Notes: a model not told the origin generated them from the letters alone. A stretch of 64,000 nucleotides of DNA from JBJKRF01 sp046704785 (GCA_046704785.1 JBJKRF010000055.1:3629-67628); one strand, 5' to 3'; numbered from the stretch's first letter, positions 33,336-42,483 are shown. A program made the numbers and translations.

Positions 33336-35165
33336 CTACGTTAGTATTTCGGTTTCGAGTTCCTCGTCCACCTGGGTCTGGATGTCGTAGATGGTGCGGT
33401 ACATGCCATCCTGGGCTACCAGTTCGTCGTGCCGGCCCATTTGAACGATCCGACCCTTGTCGAGCACCAGGATCAAATCTGCGTTCATGACCGACTGGAT
33501 GCGGTGGGCGATGATAAAGGTGGTGCGTTCCTGCATCAGGTCGTTCAGCGCTGCGCGGATGTCGGCTTCGGTTTCCATATCGACCGAGGAAGTCGAATCG
33601 TCCAGGATCAGGATGCGGGGGTTCTTGAGCAGCGTGCGGGCAATCGTCACGCGCTGCTTCTGTCCGCCGGAAAGCGTCACGCCCTTTTCGCCGACCAGTG
33701 TGTTGTAGCCGTCGGGGAAGGACAGGATCACCTCGTGGATGGAGGCGGCCCGGGCGGCCTCCTGGATTTCCTCGAACGAGACCTCGCGTCCCACACCGTA
33801 GGAGATGTTCTCGCGGATCGAGCGGCTGAATAAGAAGGGCTCCTGTTCGACGATACCGATGTGCTCGCGCAGGTACGCGCGCGGGTAGTGGTTGAGTTCC
33901 ACACCGTCCAACAGGATGCGCCCATCGGTGTATTCGTGGAAGCGTGGCAGCAGGTTGACCAGCGAGGTTTTGCCGGAGCCGGTTGACCCGATCAGCGCCA
34001 CCGACTGTCCGGGCGCTACGTGGAAGGAAATATCCTGCAGTACCTCTGTCTCGCCGTCCACGTATTGGAAGGAGACGTTCTGAAAGACGAGATCGCCTTT
34101 TAGCGCGCCCTGCGGCTCGATTTTGCCTTCCATCAGTTGCTCGCGCTCCTGTTTGACGATTTCCATCAGGCGGTCGAAAGAAACCAGGCCGGTGGAAGTC
34201 TGCACGATCATGCGGCCCAGGTTGCGGATCGGCCAGATCAGCCAGACCACCAGGCCCACGTAAGCCAGATAGGTGCCCACGGTGATCTGTCCATTGATAG
34301 CCAGCGTCGCGGCATAGACGAAACCGCCCAACATCTGGAAGCCCAACACCACATCCGACAGCGGCCAGAACAGCGAGTGCATTTTCAGCAACTCGCGCCC
34401 GCGCAGGAATTTCTCCCAGTTATCGCCCTCGAACTTGTCTTTTTCGTAATCCTGCCGCGCGAAAGCCTTGACCACGCGCACGCCTGTCAGATTTTCCTGC
34501 AACGTCGTGGAAAGCGTAGCCTCCTGCTCCTGGTATTTCTCGTAGCGCTCGGTCACGCGTTTGAAGAACCAGACCGAGACTGCCAGGATAAACGGGATGA
34601 CGATCACCGACACCAGGGCCAGTTGTACTTTCAGCGTCAGCAGGGCGATGAAGTTGATGATGAACAACAGGACGATGCGTCCCACGCCGATGGCTTGCTC
34701 GCTGAAGAAGCGGCGTAGGGCGTCCAGGTCGGAGGTACAACGCTCGATCAGGTCACCCGTGGGCGTTTTGCTGTGATAGGAAAAACTCAGCCGCTGAATG
34801 TGATCGAACAGGAAATTTCGCAGGCGCAGTGCGATTCCCTCGGCGGTGTAAGCGGCCAGGCGTCCTGACACGAAGGCGAAACTGCCCTCCACGCTGGCGC
34901 AGAGCACGAATCCGATGGCGACCAGCAAGAAGGTGTGCTCCATATTCCCGGCGATGGGCGCTGCTTCGCCAGTGACCACATCGGCAAAGTATCCCAGCAG
35001 CAGAAAGGTAGCGGTCTTGGCCAGCGCCGAAACCGCCAGGGCGGCTGTCGCGCCCACGTACGGCCACTGGAATCCGCTCATCATGCGCCACAGGCCGGTG
35101 AGCCGGTTCGTCGTCAGCACTTTGCGGAAATCGTAATAAGCTGGTACAGAGGTAGTTGTTGACAT
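33336..35165 (-). CDS. Heterodimeric ABC exporter, subunit with degenerate ATP site
   Basis: A 609-residue half-transporter and first structural gene after the attenuator. The six-span domain covers about residues 30-320. The ATPase has Walker A GSTGSGKTSLV, canonical LSGGQKQR, and Walker B LILDDSTSSVD with Asp instead of the catalytic Glu. I start it at MSTTTSVPAYY (35165), with AGGA eight bases upstream; the open frame to 35210 would run into the terminator stem. It pairs with the next gene to form an asymmetric exporter. Family members export drugs, lipids or peptides. Confidence 0.92.
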   Translation of the reverse strand: MSTTTSVPAYYDFRKVLTTNRLTGLWRMMSGFQWPYVGATAALAVSALAKTATFLLLGYFADVVTGEAAPIAGNMEHTFLLVAIGFVLCASVEGSFAFVSGRLAAYTAEGIALRLRNFLFDHIQRLSFSYHSKTPTGDLIERCTSDLDALRRFFSEQAIGVGRIVLLFIINFIALLTLKVQLALVSVIVIPFILAVSVWFFKRVTERYEKYQEQEATLSTTLQENLTGVRVVKAFARQDYEKDKFEGDNWEKFLRGRELLKMHSLFWPLSDVVLGFQMLGGFVYAATLAINGQITVGTYLAYVGLVVWLIWPIRNLGRMIVQTSTGLVSFDRLMEIVKQEREQLMEGKIEPQGALKGDLVFQNVSFQYVDGETEVLQDISFHVAPGQSVALIGSTGSGKTSLVNLLPRFHEYTDGRILLDGVELNHYPRAYLREHIGIVEQEPFLFSRSIRENISYGVGREVSFEEIQEAARAASIHEVILSFPDGYNTLVGEKGVTLSGGQKQRVTIARTLLKNPRILILDDSTSSVDMETEADIRAALNDLMQERTTFIIAHRIQSVMNADLILVLDKGRIVQMGRHDELVAQDGMYRTIYDIQTQVDEELETEILT

Positions 35166-35199
35166 GCTGAAAGTCCTTTGGGTCGCTCGAACAGAGAAC

Positions 35200-35231
35200 A
35201 AAAAAGACACGGCGCTGGGTGCGCCGTGTCT
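35200..35231 (-). terminator. Intrinsic terminator in the exporter leader (attenuator)
   Basis: On the minus strand a perfect 11-bp GC-rich stem (35231-35221 with 35215-35205) and 5-nt loop are followed at once by TTTTT (35204-35200). It lies between the promoter and the exporter genes, 35 bases before the start codon, so it must be bypassed for expression. Confidence 0.8.
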
Positions 35232-35264
35232 GGTTCGACAAAAGTAAGACAGGGTCAGATCGTC

Positions 35265-35342
35265 TTAACGATCGATAGGCGCACTCCAAGAAGGTGTATA
35301 AGCATTTACCGGTTTATTCGGGATCATAAAGATTGTTACCAT
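35265..35342 (-). CDS. Candidate 25-residue leader peptide of the exporter operon
   Basis: A short frame from ATG 35342 to TAA 35265, MVTIFMIPNKPVNAYTPSWS followed by APIDR, lies between the promoter and the terminator of the exporter operon. AGGAGG is present but 12 bases upstream, longer than ideal. The stop codon lies in the loop of a 6-bp hairpin (35258-35273). Codons 20-22 contain GUGCGCC, which can pair with the 5' arm and loop of the terminator, so a ribosome at the stop codon would control which hairpin forms. A GTG-started 12-codon frame from 35352 is an alternative. Confidence 0.45.
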   Translation of the reverse strand: MVTIFMIPNKPVNAYTPSWSAPIDR

Positions 35343-35388
35343 CTTGAAGCACAGCCTCCTTTCCTTAGAGATAGATGAGAATGGCAGG

Positions 35389-35418
35389 AGTCTATCACAA
35401 GCCCCTCGAAAATGTCAA
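35389..35418 (-). promoter_or_regulatory. Promoter of the exporter operon
   Basis: On the minus strand a perfect TTGACA (35418-35413), an 18-bp spacer and TAGACT (35394-35389) give a leader of about 215 nt before the first exporter gene. Confidence 0.6.
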
Positions 35419-35616
35419 GAATTCGCGCCGTGGGTGACTGTTCCAAGTTTGGTAAAACCGTCGGCCCCAAGAATTTTCCTCCCACTTTAGGCTGTTCTTC
35501 GGCAAGATGAGAATGCTCGGCACACAAAAAGGGCTGCTAGATAAGGTTCTGCTCCCACTTCCCGAAAATTCAAAAGAAGTTTACCAATTTTGAAACAGTC
35601 ACCGGTGTGCATTTTA

Positions 35617-35644
35617 TTGACACAGTAATACTTTCTGATATAAT
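35617..35644 (+). promoter_or_regulatory. Promoter of the V-type ATPase operon
   Basis: Perfect TTGACA (35617-35622) and perfect TATAAT (35639-35644) with a 16-bp spacer lie about 125 bp before the first ATPase gene. Between this promoter and the divergent exporter promoter (35419-35616) I see no gene. Confidence 0.8.
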
Positions 35645-35768
35645 CGGGCCGCGTACGACTAGATTAGAGCAAACGAAGCGCCTTCAGCGCGTTTTGATTT
35701 TCCCAGTTTCCATGGATTGATAAAAAACAACGGCACGCACAAACCCCAAAATCGGTGAGGCTAACCGC

Positions 35769-36080
35769 ATGAACGAGAAATTGATCCAACAGGTCGTTGA
35801 CATCGAGAGACAGGCGCGAAAAATTTACGAATCGGCTGTTAGGGAGGCGGAACAGCTACCTATCAAAGCTGAACAAGATGTGCACGTTATGCTTGAGAAG
35901 ACCCGGAGCGAGGCCCAGGCAGAGGCTAAAAGGCTTGTATCCCAGGCGCAAGGAGAGCAGGAGACGGCCCGCATTTTGGATGAGGTCGAGGGAAAGAACA
36001 AGCAAATGGAAGCAATCGCAAACAAGAACTCTGATCGTGCGATCAGCTTCATCATTGAATGTGTTGTAGGCGGGGAATAA
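35769..36080 (+). CDS. atpH: V/A-type ATPase subunit H/G (peripheral stalk)
   Basis: A 103-residue, highly charged, heptad-patterned protein predicted to be almost all coiled coil. That is expected of the small peripheral-stalk subunit, which pairs with subunit E and ties the catalytic head to subunit I. It is the first gene of the nine-gene operon and ends three bases before subunit C. Sequence conservation in this subunit is low, so identification rests on size, composition and position. Confidence 0.8.
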   Translation: MNEKLIQQVVDIERQARKIYESAVREAEQLPIKAEQDVHVMLEKTRSEAQAEAKRLVSQAQGEQETARILDEVEGKNKQMEAIANKNSDRAISFIIECVVGGE

Positions 36081-36083
36081 TCT

Positions 36084-37169
36084 ATGTCTGGTGGGGTATC
36101 AGCCTACGCGGCGATTAGTTCGCGGGTACGGGCAATGTCTTCCGGCTTGTTGACGCCGCAGGATATGGGTCGATTGAGCGATTCGCAGGATTTTTTGGCC
36201 TTGTTTAATTTGCTAAAGAGTACTGCTTACGGGCCATATCTTGAAGATATTAAAGACAAAGAAGTTGTTCCCAGGCGCGTTATTATCCAACTTAAACGCC
36301 GGTTGGCCGATTCGTATTACAGTGTCACTCAAATGGCACCGGTTCAGACTCGTCCGTTAGTTAAACAGTTGTATCGCTATTTCGAGGTGGATAATCTGAA
36401 AGCCGTGCTGCGCGGGATCGTTACTGTTCCAACATGGAATACCGACGCATCACTATGGAACAGAGTTCGTGAGGTGCTCTTCCCGCTTGGTTCCGACACG
36501 GTGTTGCCTGCACAGGCGATGGTGGAATCTGGCAATGTAGCTACGGCTGTTGAGTTGCTGCATGGGACTCCCTATGAAGAAACTCTTTCTTTCGCGATGA
36601 GAAGGTACTCGACGGAGCAGAGTCTATTTCCGCTCGAAGTGGCTCTTGACTTGAACTATTGGCGACATTTGTGGTCGCAAGCCGAGAAGCTGTCGGGGCA
36701 GGATCGCGAGTATGGCGTACGGATTATCGGCTCACTACTGGATATGAATAATCTGATGTGGGCAATCCGTTATCATGTTTACCATAAGCTTTCCGAAGAA
36801 GAAGTAATCAACTATACTCTGCCTTTTGGGTATCGGGTTCAAGACTCGGATATTCGGGCGATTGCTGCCGGTGTGGATATTGCTCCAATTCTCACGCGTA
36901 TCTATCCTGATATTACAGATGCCGGCGCTTTGATCGAAGACCCACAGGCCGGTCTTTCGAGACTTGAGGTCTTGCTCAAACGGCAAATATTGAAGCAATG
37001 CATATCGGCTTTTGTCGGAAGCCCTTTCCATATTGGAATTCCACTGGCTTTTCTGGTAATGAGTAATTTGGAAGTGCAGGATTTGATCGTTCTGGCGGAG
37101 GCGAAGTCTTCTGGTTTACCGGACGATAAATATCGGCCATTTTTGTTGAAAACTAGCCTGCTCAATTGA
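36084..37169 (+). CDS. atpC: V/A-type ATPase subunit C (d-like, AC39 family)
   Basis: A 361-residue soluble alpha-helical protein of the AC39 family. It forms the funnel between the central rotor and the membrane c-ring. Features are the N-terminal YAAISSRVRAMSSGLLTPQD and the repeated helical lobes, with a VDNLKAVLRG-type segment (EVDNLKAVLRGIV) and the internal DMNNLMWAIRY repeat. It follows subunit H directly, and 87 bp separate it from subunit I. Confidence 0.9.
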   Translation: MSGGVSAYAAISSRVRAMSSGLLTPQDMGRLSDSQDFLALFNLLKSTAYGPYLEDIKDKEVVPRRVIIQLKRRLADSYYSVTQMAPVQTRPLVKQLYRYFEVDNLKAVLRGIVTVPTWNTDASLWNRVREVLFPLGSDTVLPAQAMVESGNVATAVELLHGTPYEETLSFAMRRYSTEQSLFPLEVALDLNYWRHLWSQAEKLSGQDREYGVRIIGSLLDMNNLMWAIRYHVYHKLSEEEVINYTLPFGYRVQDSDIRAIAAGVDIAPILTRIYPDITDAGALIEDPQAGLSRLEVLLKRQILKQCISAFVGSPFHIGIPLAFLVMSNLEVQDLIVLAEAKSSGLPDDKYRPFLLKTSLLN

Positions 37170-37256
37170 TGATTGGAGTCTGATAAGGCCTTGATATATG
37201 CTTTTGGTATTCGGTAGGTGCTTGACTGATAATTTTGTGATTTGTATGGAGATAAT

Positions 37257-39239
37257 ATGTTTTTTCCGGAAGCGATGACAGAAGTTGAGCTGATTGTTCC
37301 GTCTAAGGACATTTTGGCTGTGACTGAAATCTTGGGTAAGCGCGGCGTGTTCCATCAAATTGATAGTACTTATTTGGGTGTGGATGATCTGGGGCCAAAT
37401 ATCTGGCAAGAAAAAGCCACCAATTATTCAGCGCTTGAGCGCCGTATTCAGATTATTCTGCAAACCATGAACTTGGCTGAGGAATATGCTGGGACTTCTG
37501 ATGTCGATTCGATGGCTGATGTGGGCGCAGTCCAGACAGCAGTAGATCGTATCGAAGCGGAAGTTAAAGATGCCAGTGAGCAGATGGCTGCCCAAAGAAA
37601 GAAGTTGGAGCAACTGGAGGAACAGCTTCATCAATTGGAGCCTATCGCCGATATCGATGCTGATGTTAGCGCTTTGCGCGAGTCCCAGTATCTGTATTCG
37701 GTGCCTGGAATTATCCCGGCTGCGAATATCAGTCGGCTGAAGACTAGCTTATCCAGAATTCCGCATGTGTTCTTTACTTTGCGTGATGATCCTCATAGAC
37801 CGGTTGTCTGGCTCATGGGGTTACGTACGAATTCTGATGTCATCGATCGTGCGGTTAAAAGCGCTTATTTAAGTCCTTTGACCTTGCCAGATGAATTTGT
37901 CGGCACTCCTGCTGAAGTTACTGAAACGATTCGAGAGACCATCGAGGCGTCGAAACAGAAAGTATCGGAGTTGAGTGGCGCTCTGGCGCAATTGGCTGAT
38001 ACCCATAAGAAGGAATTGGACAAATTGCTGTGGAATGTCCATGTCAGTCGATTGACGGCAGACGCTATTGCTCGCTTTGGACAACTTCGTCATACTTATG
38101 TGGTCGTAGGCTGGGTTCCCAATGTTGACCTGGGCCGATTGATCGGGCAGTTGAAACAGGCATCGAAGGAGATATTGGTTGAAACTACGCCTATGCAGCC
38201 TGCAGAACGTCGCGCTAGCGTGCCGGTTGCTTTGCGAAATCCTGCTCTGTTGCGTCCGTTTGAAATGCTGGTCAATACGTATGCTCGGCCTCGTTATGAA
38301 GAAATTGATCCAACGATCCTGGTTGCAATCACTTTTCCTATACTGTATGGTGCGATGTTCGGTGATGTGGGCCAAGGACTCGTGTTGGCTGCTGTGGGTG
38401 TGCTCCTGACGACCAAGGTGGTGCCCGCTTTGCGAGGAATGGCAAGCTTGGGTGGCCTGATTACGGCCTGTGGTTTATTGGGAAGTGTATTTGGTTTTCT
38501 GTATGGTAGTATTTTTGGGTTTGAAGATGTTCTGCCCGCTAACCCTTTTTTCAAACAATTTTTCTGGGAGCATCCCCTGCACAACATTATTCAAACATTG
38601 GCGATTGCCGTTGGGGCTGGGGTGGTGTTGCTCAGTGTTGGGCTTCTGCTTAACTTGTACAATGCTCTGAGGGCGCGGGATTGGGGCCGGTTCTTCTTTG
38701 ACTCTAACGGCCTTTCTGGCGCAGTTTTGTATTGGTCGTTGTTGGGGATCGTCGCGAGTGTTTTTGTCCCGAACTTTCCGGTTCCGACCGCAGTGTTCGT
38801 TGTGTTGGCTGTTCTGGGAACGCTCCTGGGCGTTGTATTTTCCGAGCCTTTGAAGCGCCTGCTTGAAGGCCATCGCCCATTGATCGAGGGCGGAGTTGCG
38901 ATTTATTCGGTACAGACCTTCTTCGAGTTGCTGGAAAAATTTATCAGTATGTTCAGTAATAGTATGTCCTATGTGCGCGTTGGCGCTTTTGCTGTAGCCC
39001 ATGCCGGTTTCAACCTGGCTGTTTTTGTCTTCGCGGGGCTGGCAAGCGGAGGAAAGAACGTGGGGATAGGTTACTGGACCGTGATTGTGATTGGGAATCT
39101 CGGTATCATACTTTTGGAGGGTTTCATTGTAAGTATTCAGACCATGCGTTTGCATTACTACGAATTCTTTAGTAAATTCTTTACTGGCGGCGGTTCACCC
39201 TATGAGCCGTTAGCTCTCCCTGGTACGCGCGAAAACTGA
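37257..39239 (+). CDS. atpI: V/A-type ATPase subunit I (membrane stator, a-like)
   Basis: A 660-residue subunit with a cytosolic N-terminal half (about 1-330, with a coiled coil near residues 90-130) and a C-terminal membrane half of about seven to eight spans that holds the ion half-channels. FPILYGAMFGDVGQGL near residue 360 and the NSMSYVRVGAFAVAHAGF helix, with the channel Arg, are family hallmarks. I start at ATG 37257 with GGAG five bases upstream; a TTG at 37242 in frame would overlap that ribosome site. Confidence 0.93.
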   Translation: MFFPEAMTEVELIVPSKDILAVTEILGKRGVFHQIDSTYLGVDDLGPNIWQEKATNYSALERRIQIILQTMNLAEEYAGTSDVDSMADVGAVQTAVDRIEAEVKDASEQMAAQRKKLEQLEEQLHQLEPIADIDADVSALRESQYLYSVPGIIPAANISRLKTSLSRIPHVFFTLRDDPHRPVVWLMGLRTNSDVIDRAVKSAYLSPLTLPDEFVGTPAEVTETIRETIEASKQKVSELSGALAQLADTHKKELDKLLWNVHVSRLTADAIARFGQLRHTYVVVGWVPNVDLGRLIGQLKQASKEILVETTPMQPAERRASVPVALRNPALLRPFEMLVNTYARPRYEEIDPTILVAITFPILYGAMFGDVGQGLVLAAVGVLLTTKVVPALRGMASLGGLITACGLLGSVFGFLYGSIFGFEDVLPANPFFKQFFWEHPLHNIIQTLAIAVGAGVVLLSVGLLLNLYNALRARDWGRFFFDSNGLSGAVLYWSLLGIVASVFVPNFPVPTAVFVVLAVLGTLLGVVFSEPLKRLLEGHRPLIEGGVAIYSVQTFFELLEKFISMFSNSMSYVRVGAFAVAHAGFNLAVFVFAGLASGGKNVGIGYWTVIVIGNLGIILLEGFIVSIQTMRLHYYEFFSKFFTGGGSPYEPLALPGTREN

Positions 39240-39294
39240 ACGATACTTTTAAGATGTTCCCTCTTCATAATCAGGAACAAGGAGAAGAAAAAAG

Positions 39295-39732
39295 ATGTTG
39301 AAAATTGTAATTGTGATCTTGGCAACCCTCATCCCGTTGGCCCCGATGGTTTTGTATTTCCTCGACCGGCGTGTCAAGAATCCGTTTAAGACGACGAAGA
39401 ATCTTGTGTCGGCATTCAAAGGCTATAACGCTTTGATCGGTTTGATGGTGCTCGGCGGCGGGCTGGTCTGGTTGTTCTCTCCGCAAACGGTTTTGGCGGC
39501 CGGATTTTCTCTACGAGCGGCTACCGACCCCTACGCCTCATTGGCGGCTGGTATCTCGACCGGCTTGGCGGCAGTTGGCGCCGGTATTGCCGTGAGTGGG
39601 ACTGGGGCGGCGGCCATTGGCGCGGTTGCTGAGAAACCGGACTTCCTGGGCAGATCACTTATTTTTGTGGGTCTTGCTGAAGGTATTGCCATCTACGGTT
39701 TGCTGATCGCCTTCCTCGTTCTGTATACGTAG
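39295..39732 (+). CDS. atpK: V/A-type ATPase subunit K (c-ring proteolipid), four-span form
   Basis: A 145-residue protein with four predicted spans (about 4-23, 46-68, 80-110, 121-144). Only the second hairpin is a classical c-subunit, carrying the ion-binding carboxylate Glu129 in VGLAEGIAIYG. The first hairpin has no acidic residue, so each chain provides one ion site in four helices. The Gln and Glu-Ser/Thr ligands of Na+-binding rings are not seen, which favours H+ coupling. AAGGAG lies upstream of the start. The polar loop after span 1 (LDRRVKNPFKTTKN) is basic. Confidence 0.88.
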   Translation: MLKIVIVILATLIPLAPMVLYFLDRRVKNPFKTTKNLVSAFKGYNALIGLMVLGGGLVWLFSPQTVLAAGFSLRAATDPYASLAAGISTGLAAVGAGIAVSGTGAAAIGAVAEKPDFLGRSLIFVGLAEGIAIYGLLIAFLVLYT

Positions 39733-39738
39733 GAAACC

Positions 39739-40044
39739 ATGAAAGTCCTAGTAATCGGCCACCCTGATGCTGTGTTGGGATTCTCTCTCGCGGGCGTAGG
39801 CGGTCAGGTGGCGACCACCGCAGACGAGGTCAATCATGCTCTTGATGTCGCCCAAGTTGCAAAGGATGTAGGTATCGTCCTCGTAACTCAGGATGTGGCT
39901 GAATTGATTCCGGACCGGATGGAATATCTCAAATTGCGGAGTACGATTCCGCTGGTGGTTGAGATTCCCTCCCGCACCGGCGTCTCTGATGATCAGCCCT
40001 CGCTTGGCGACGTGGTGCTCCGAGCGATTGGAATAAAATTGTGA
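39739..40044 (+). CDS. atpF: V/A-type ATPase subunit F
   Basis: A 101-residue Rossmann-like central-rotor subunit that binds subunit D. The N-terminal KVLVIGHPDAVLGFSLAGV, the VGIVLVTQDVAELI strand-helix and the IPLVVEIPS strand are characteristic. It lies six bases after subunit K. The order K-F-E-A-B-D matches many bacterial V-type operons. Confidence 0.92.
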   Translation: MKVLVIGHPDAVLGFSLAGVGGQVATTADEVNHALDVAQVAKDVGIVLVTQDVAELIPDRMEYLKLRSTIPLVVEIPSRTGVSDDQPSLGDVVLRAIGIKL

Positions 40045-40096
40045 ATCTGTTCGGCTTCATTTCTTGTCGAGGCAGCAAAAACGGATTGGATAGTTT

Positions 40097-40720
40097 ATGA
40101 CGAAAACCGAAGTGGAAGATTTTCAGGCGCTTGAACATGCTATTTTCGCCGAGGCGCGCGATGAGGCGGGGCAGATGAAAGCTGATGCGGCGGAAAGGGC
40201 AAATGCGATTCGCAAACGGGCGCATGAGCAGGCTAAGTTGGAAAAGAAGGCCATTCTGGATCGGGCAAATCAGGATGCAGAACGCCTTCGCGGCCAAGTA
40301 GTGGCTACAGCACGCTTGAAAGCCCGTTCGTTGGAACTGGAGAATCGTGAAAAGGTCCTGAACCGTGTTTTTGGGGAGGCCAGGAAGCGGTTGGCCTTGG
40401 TTGCAAAGCGGCCGGATTATGATTCTATTGTGGCTATGTTGCTGCGTGAGGCATTAACCCAGTTGAAGGTGAATCAGGCGCAAATCCGTGCGGATGAAGC
40501 GACACGAAAGTCCTTGGAGAAGGGCGCGCTTGATGAAATTTCCCGAGAATTCAATGGGGAATATACTCTGGGTTCCGTGTTGAATGAGGGCACGGGCATC
40601 ATTGTCGATGCGAAAGACGGCAAATTGCACTATGATAATACCCTGGAGACTCGCTTGGATCGTATGCAAAGCACGCTCCGTTCCTCGGTTTATAAAATAT
40701 TGATGGGAGAAAAGGAATGA
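40097..40720 (+). CDS. atpE: V/A-type ATPase subunit E (peripheral stalk)
   Basis: A 207-residue protein with a long charged N-terminal helix (about 1-95) that forms a coiled coil with subunit H, and a globular C-terminal domain that contacts the B subunit. The TGIIVDAKDGKLHYDNTLET segment near the C-terminus is the conserved E-subunit motif. Its stop overlaps the subunit A start by four bases. Confidence 0.9.
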   Translation: MTKTEVEDFQALEHAIFAEARDEAGQMKADAAERANAIRKRAHEQAKLEKKAILDRANQDAERLRGQVVATARLKARSLELENREKVLNRVFGEARKRLALVAKRPDYDSIVAMLLREALTQLKVNQAQIRADEATRKSLEKGALDEISREFNGEYTLGSVLNEGTGIIVDAKDGKLHYDNTLETRLDRMQSTLRSSVYKILMGEKE

Positions 40721-42483
40721 GCGACCAAGTTGGGACGATTATTTGGATTAGCGGTCCCGTCGTTCGAGCCCGTGGATCCCGCAATGTGGGCATGCTTGAA
40801 CTCGTTGAGGTCGGCGAGCAGCGGCTCGTTGGCGAAGTGATCGGACTAAGAGAAGATATCATCACTGTACAGGTGTATGAGGAAACAGCCGGGATGCAAC
40901 CTGGCGCGCCGATCTACGGCACGGGGTTGCCCTTGTCGGTAGAGTTGGGGCCAGGACTGATCCAAAGCATTTACGATGGTGTGCAGCGTCCACTACCGTT
41001 GATTGAAGAGGCAACAGGTTCGTTTATCAGCCGCGGTGCACGTTTCGATCCCATTAGTCGGGAAAAACGCTGGAAGTACAGTTCCAAAGTGAAGGTTGGG
41101 GACGAAGTCAAAGGCGGTACGATCCTTGGCGTTGCGATGGAGACGGATACGTTTGAGCATCGTGTCATGGTTCATCCTGATGATGCAGGCACAATCACCT
41201 GGGTTGCTGATCCCGGCGAATATACGGTGACAGAACCTATTGCAAAGCTCAAAACTGGCGGGGAAGAAAAAGAATTGACCATGCTCCAACGCTGGCCCGT
41301 TCGGCAGCCGCGTCCGTTTGTCAGACGGCTTGGTCATCATATTCCTTTGATCACAGGACAACGAATTCTGGATATGTTTTTTCCTGTTGCCAAAGGCGGA
41401 GCCGCCGGCATTCCGGGTCCGTTTGGTTCCGGAAAGACGGTTACCCAGCACAGCATTGCGAAATGGGCGGATGCGCAGGTCATTGTCTATATCGGATGCG
41501 GAGAACGCGGAAATGAAATGACCGAGGTGTTACAGGAATTTCCACATCTCGTCGACCCGAGAACTGACCGCCCATTGATGGAGCGCACTGTGCTGATAGC
41601 AAATACCTCTAACATGCCGGTGGCGGCTCGTGAGGCCAGCATCTACACAGGAATCACCATCGCCGAGTATTATCGCGATATGGGTTACAGTGTTGCTCTG
41701 ATGGCAGACTCAACCTCGCGCTGGGCCGAGGCGTTACGCGAGGTCTCTGGTCGTCTCGAGGAGATGCCAGCCGAAGAGGGATACCCTGCTTATCTGGCAG
41801 GCCGACTGGCTGAGTTTTACGAGCGAGCAGGATCAGTAGAAACATTGAATGACGCGCAGGGATCGGTCAGCATTGTGGGTGCCGTATCCCCTCCCGGTGG
41901 CGATTTCTCTGAACCGGTTACTCAGCATACCAAGCGCTATATCCGTTGTTTCTGGGCGTTAGATAAGTCGCTAGCTTCTGCGCGTCACTTTCCGGCTATC
42001 AACTGGCTGGAAAGTTACAGTGAATATCTCGAGGATGTTGCCGATTGGTGGCGAGAGAAGGTGGGTAAGGATTGGCTGGAAATGCGCAACCGGGCCATGG
42101 ATTTATTGAGCGAAGAAAGCCGTTTGTCGCAAATCGTTAAGCTTGTGGGTCCGGATGCCCTGCCATATACCGAGCGAATGGTTCTTGAGACGACTCGCCT
42201 CATTCGTGAAGGTATATTGCAACAAAATGCCATGGATGCGATGGACGCCTATTCGCCGGTTGAGAAACAAATTCGTATGTTGGAGCTTATTCTTTATTTT
42301 CATGACCGCGGTATGAATATTATTAAGCATGGCGCTCCGATTTCTGTAATCCATGACCTGCCCGTGGTCGACACGTTGATTCGCATGAAATCCAATGTGG
42401 CTAATGATGAATTAAGTAAATTTGATGATATTCAAAAAGTAATTGACGAACAAATGAGTCAATTGGATGCGGAGTACAGATGA
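40717..42483 (+). CDS. atpA: V/A-type ATPase catalytic subunit A
   Basis: A 588-residue catalytic subunit that hydrolyses or makes ATP in the A3B3 head. The P-loop is GPFGSGKTVTQHS (about residue 233). The catalytic Glu region is ERGNEMTEVL, followed by LMADSTSRWAEALREVSGRL and the A-specific non-homologous insert (about 90-190). It overlaps subunits E and B by four bases on each side, so translation of the stator and head genes is coupled. Confidence 0.98.
   Translation: MSDQVGTIIWISGPVVRARGSRNVGMLELVEVGEQRLVGEVIGLREDIITVQVYEETAGMQPGAPIYGTGLPLSVELGPGLIQSIYDGVQRPLPLIEEATGSFISRGARFDPISREKRWKYSSKVKVGDEVKGGTILGVAMETDTFEHRVMVHPDDAGTITWVADPGEYTVTEPIAKLKTGGEEKELTMLQRWPVRQPRPFVRRLGHHIPLITGQRILDMFFPVAKGGAAGIPGPFGSGKTVTQHSIAKWADAQVIVYIGCGERGNEMTEVLQEFPHLVDPRTDRPLMERTVLIANTSNMPVAAREASIYTGITIAEYYRDMGYSVALMADSTSRWAEALREVSGRLEEMPAEEGYPAYLAGRLAEFYERAGSVETLNDAQGSVSIVGAVSPPGGDFSEPVTQHTKRYIRCFWALDKSLASARHFPAINWLESYSEYLEDVADWWREKVGKDWLEMRNRAMDLLSEESRLSQIVKLVGPDALPYTERMVLETTRLIREGILQQNAMDAMDAYSPVEKQIRMLELILYFHDRGMNIIKHGAPISVIHDLPVVDTLIRMKSNVANDELSKFDDIQKVIDEQMSQLDAEYR

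Noticed and set aside
35205..35245. GGTTCGA sequence after a GC-rich hairpin, reminiscent of a tRNA T arm
   Set aside because: No acceptor, D or anticodon arms can be drawn. The hairpin has a T run and fits a terminator on the minus strand.
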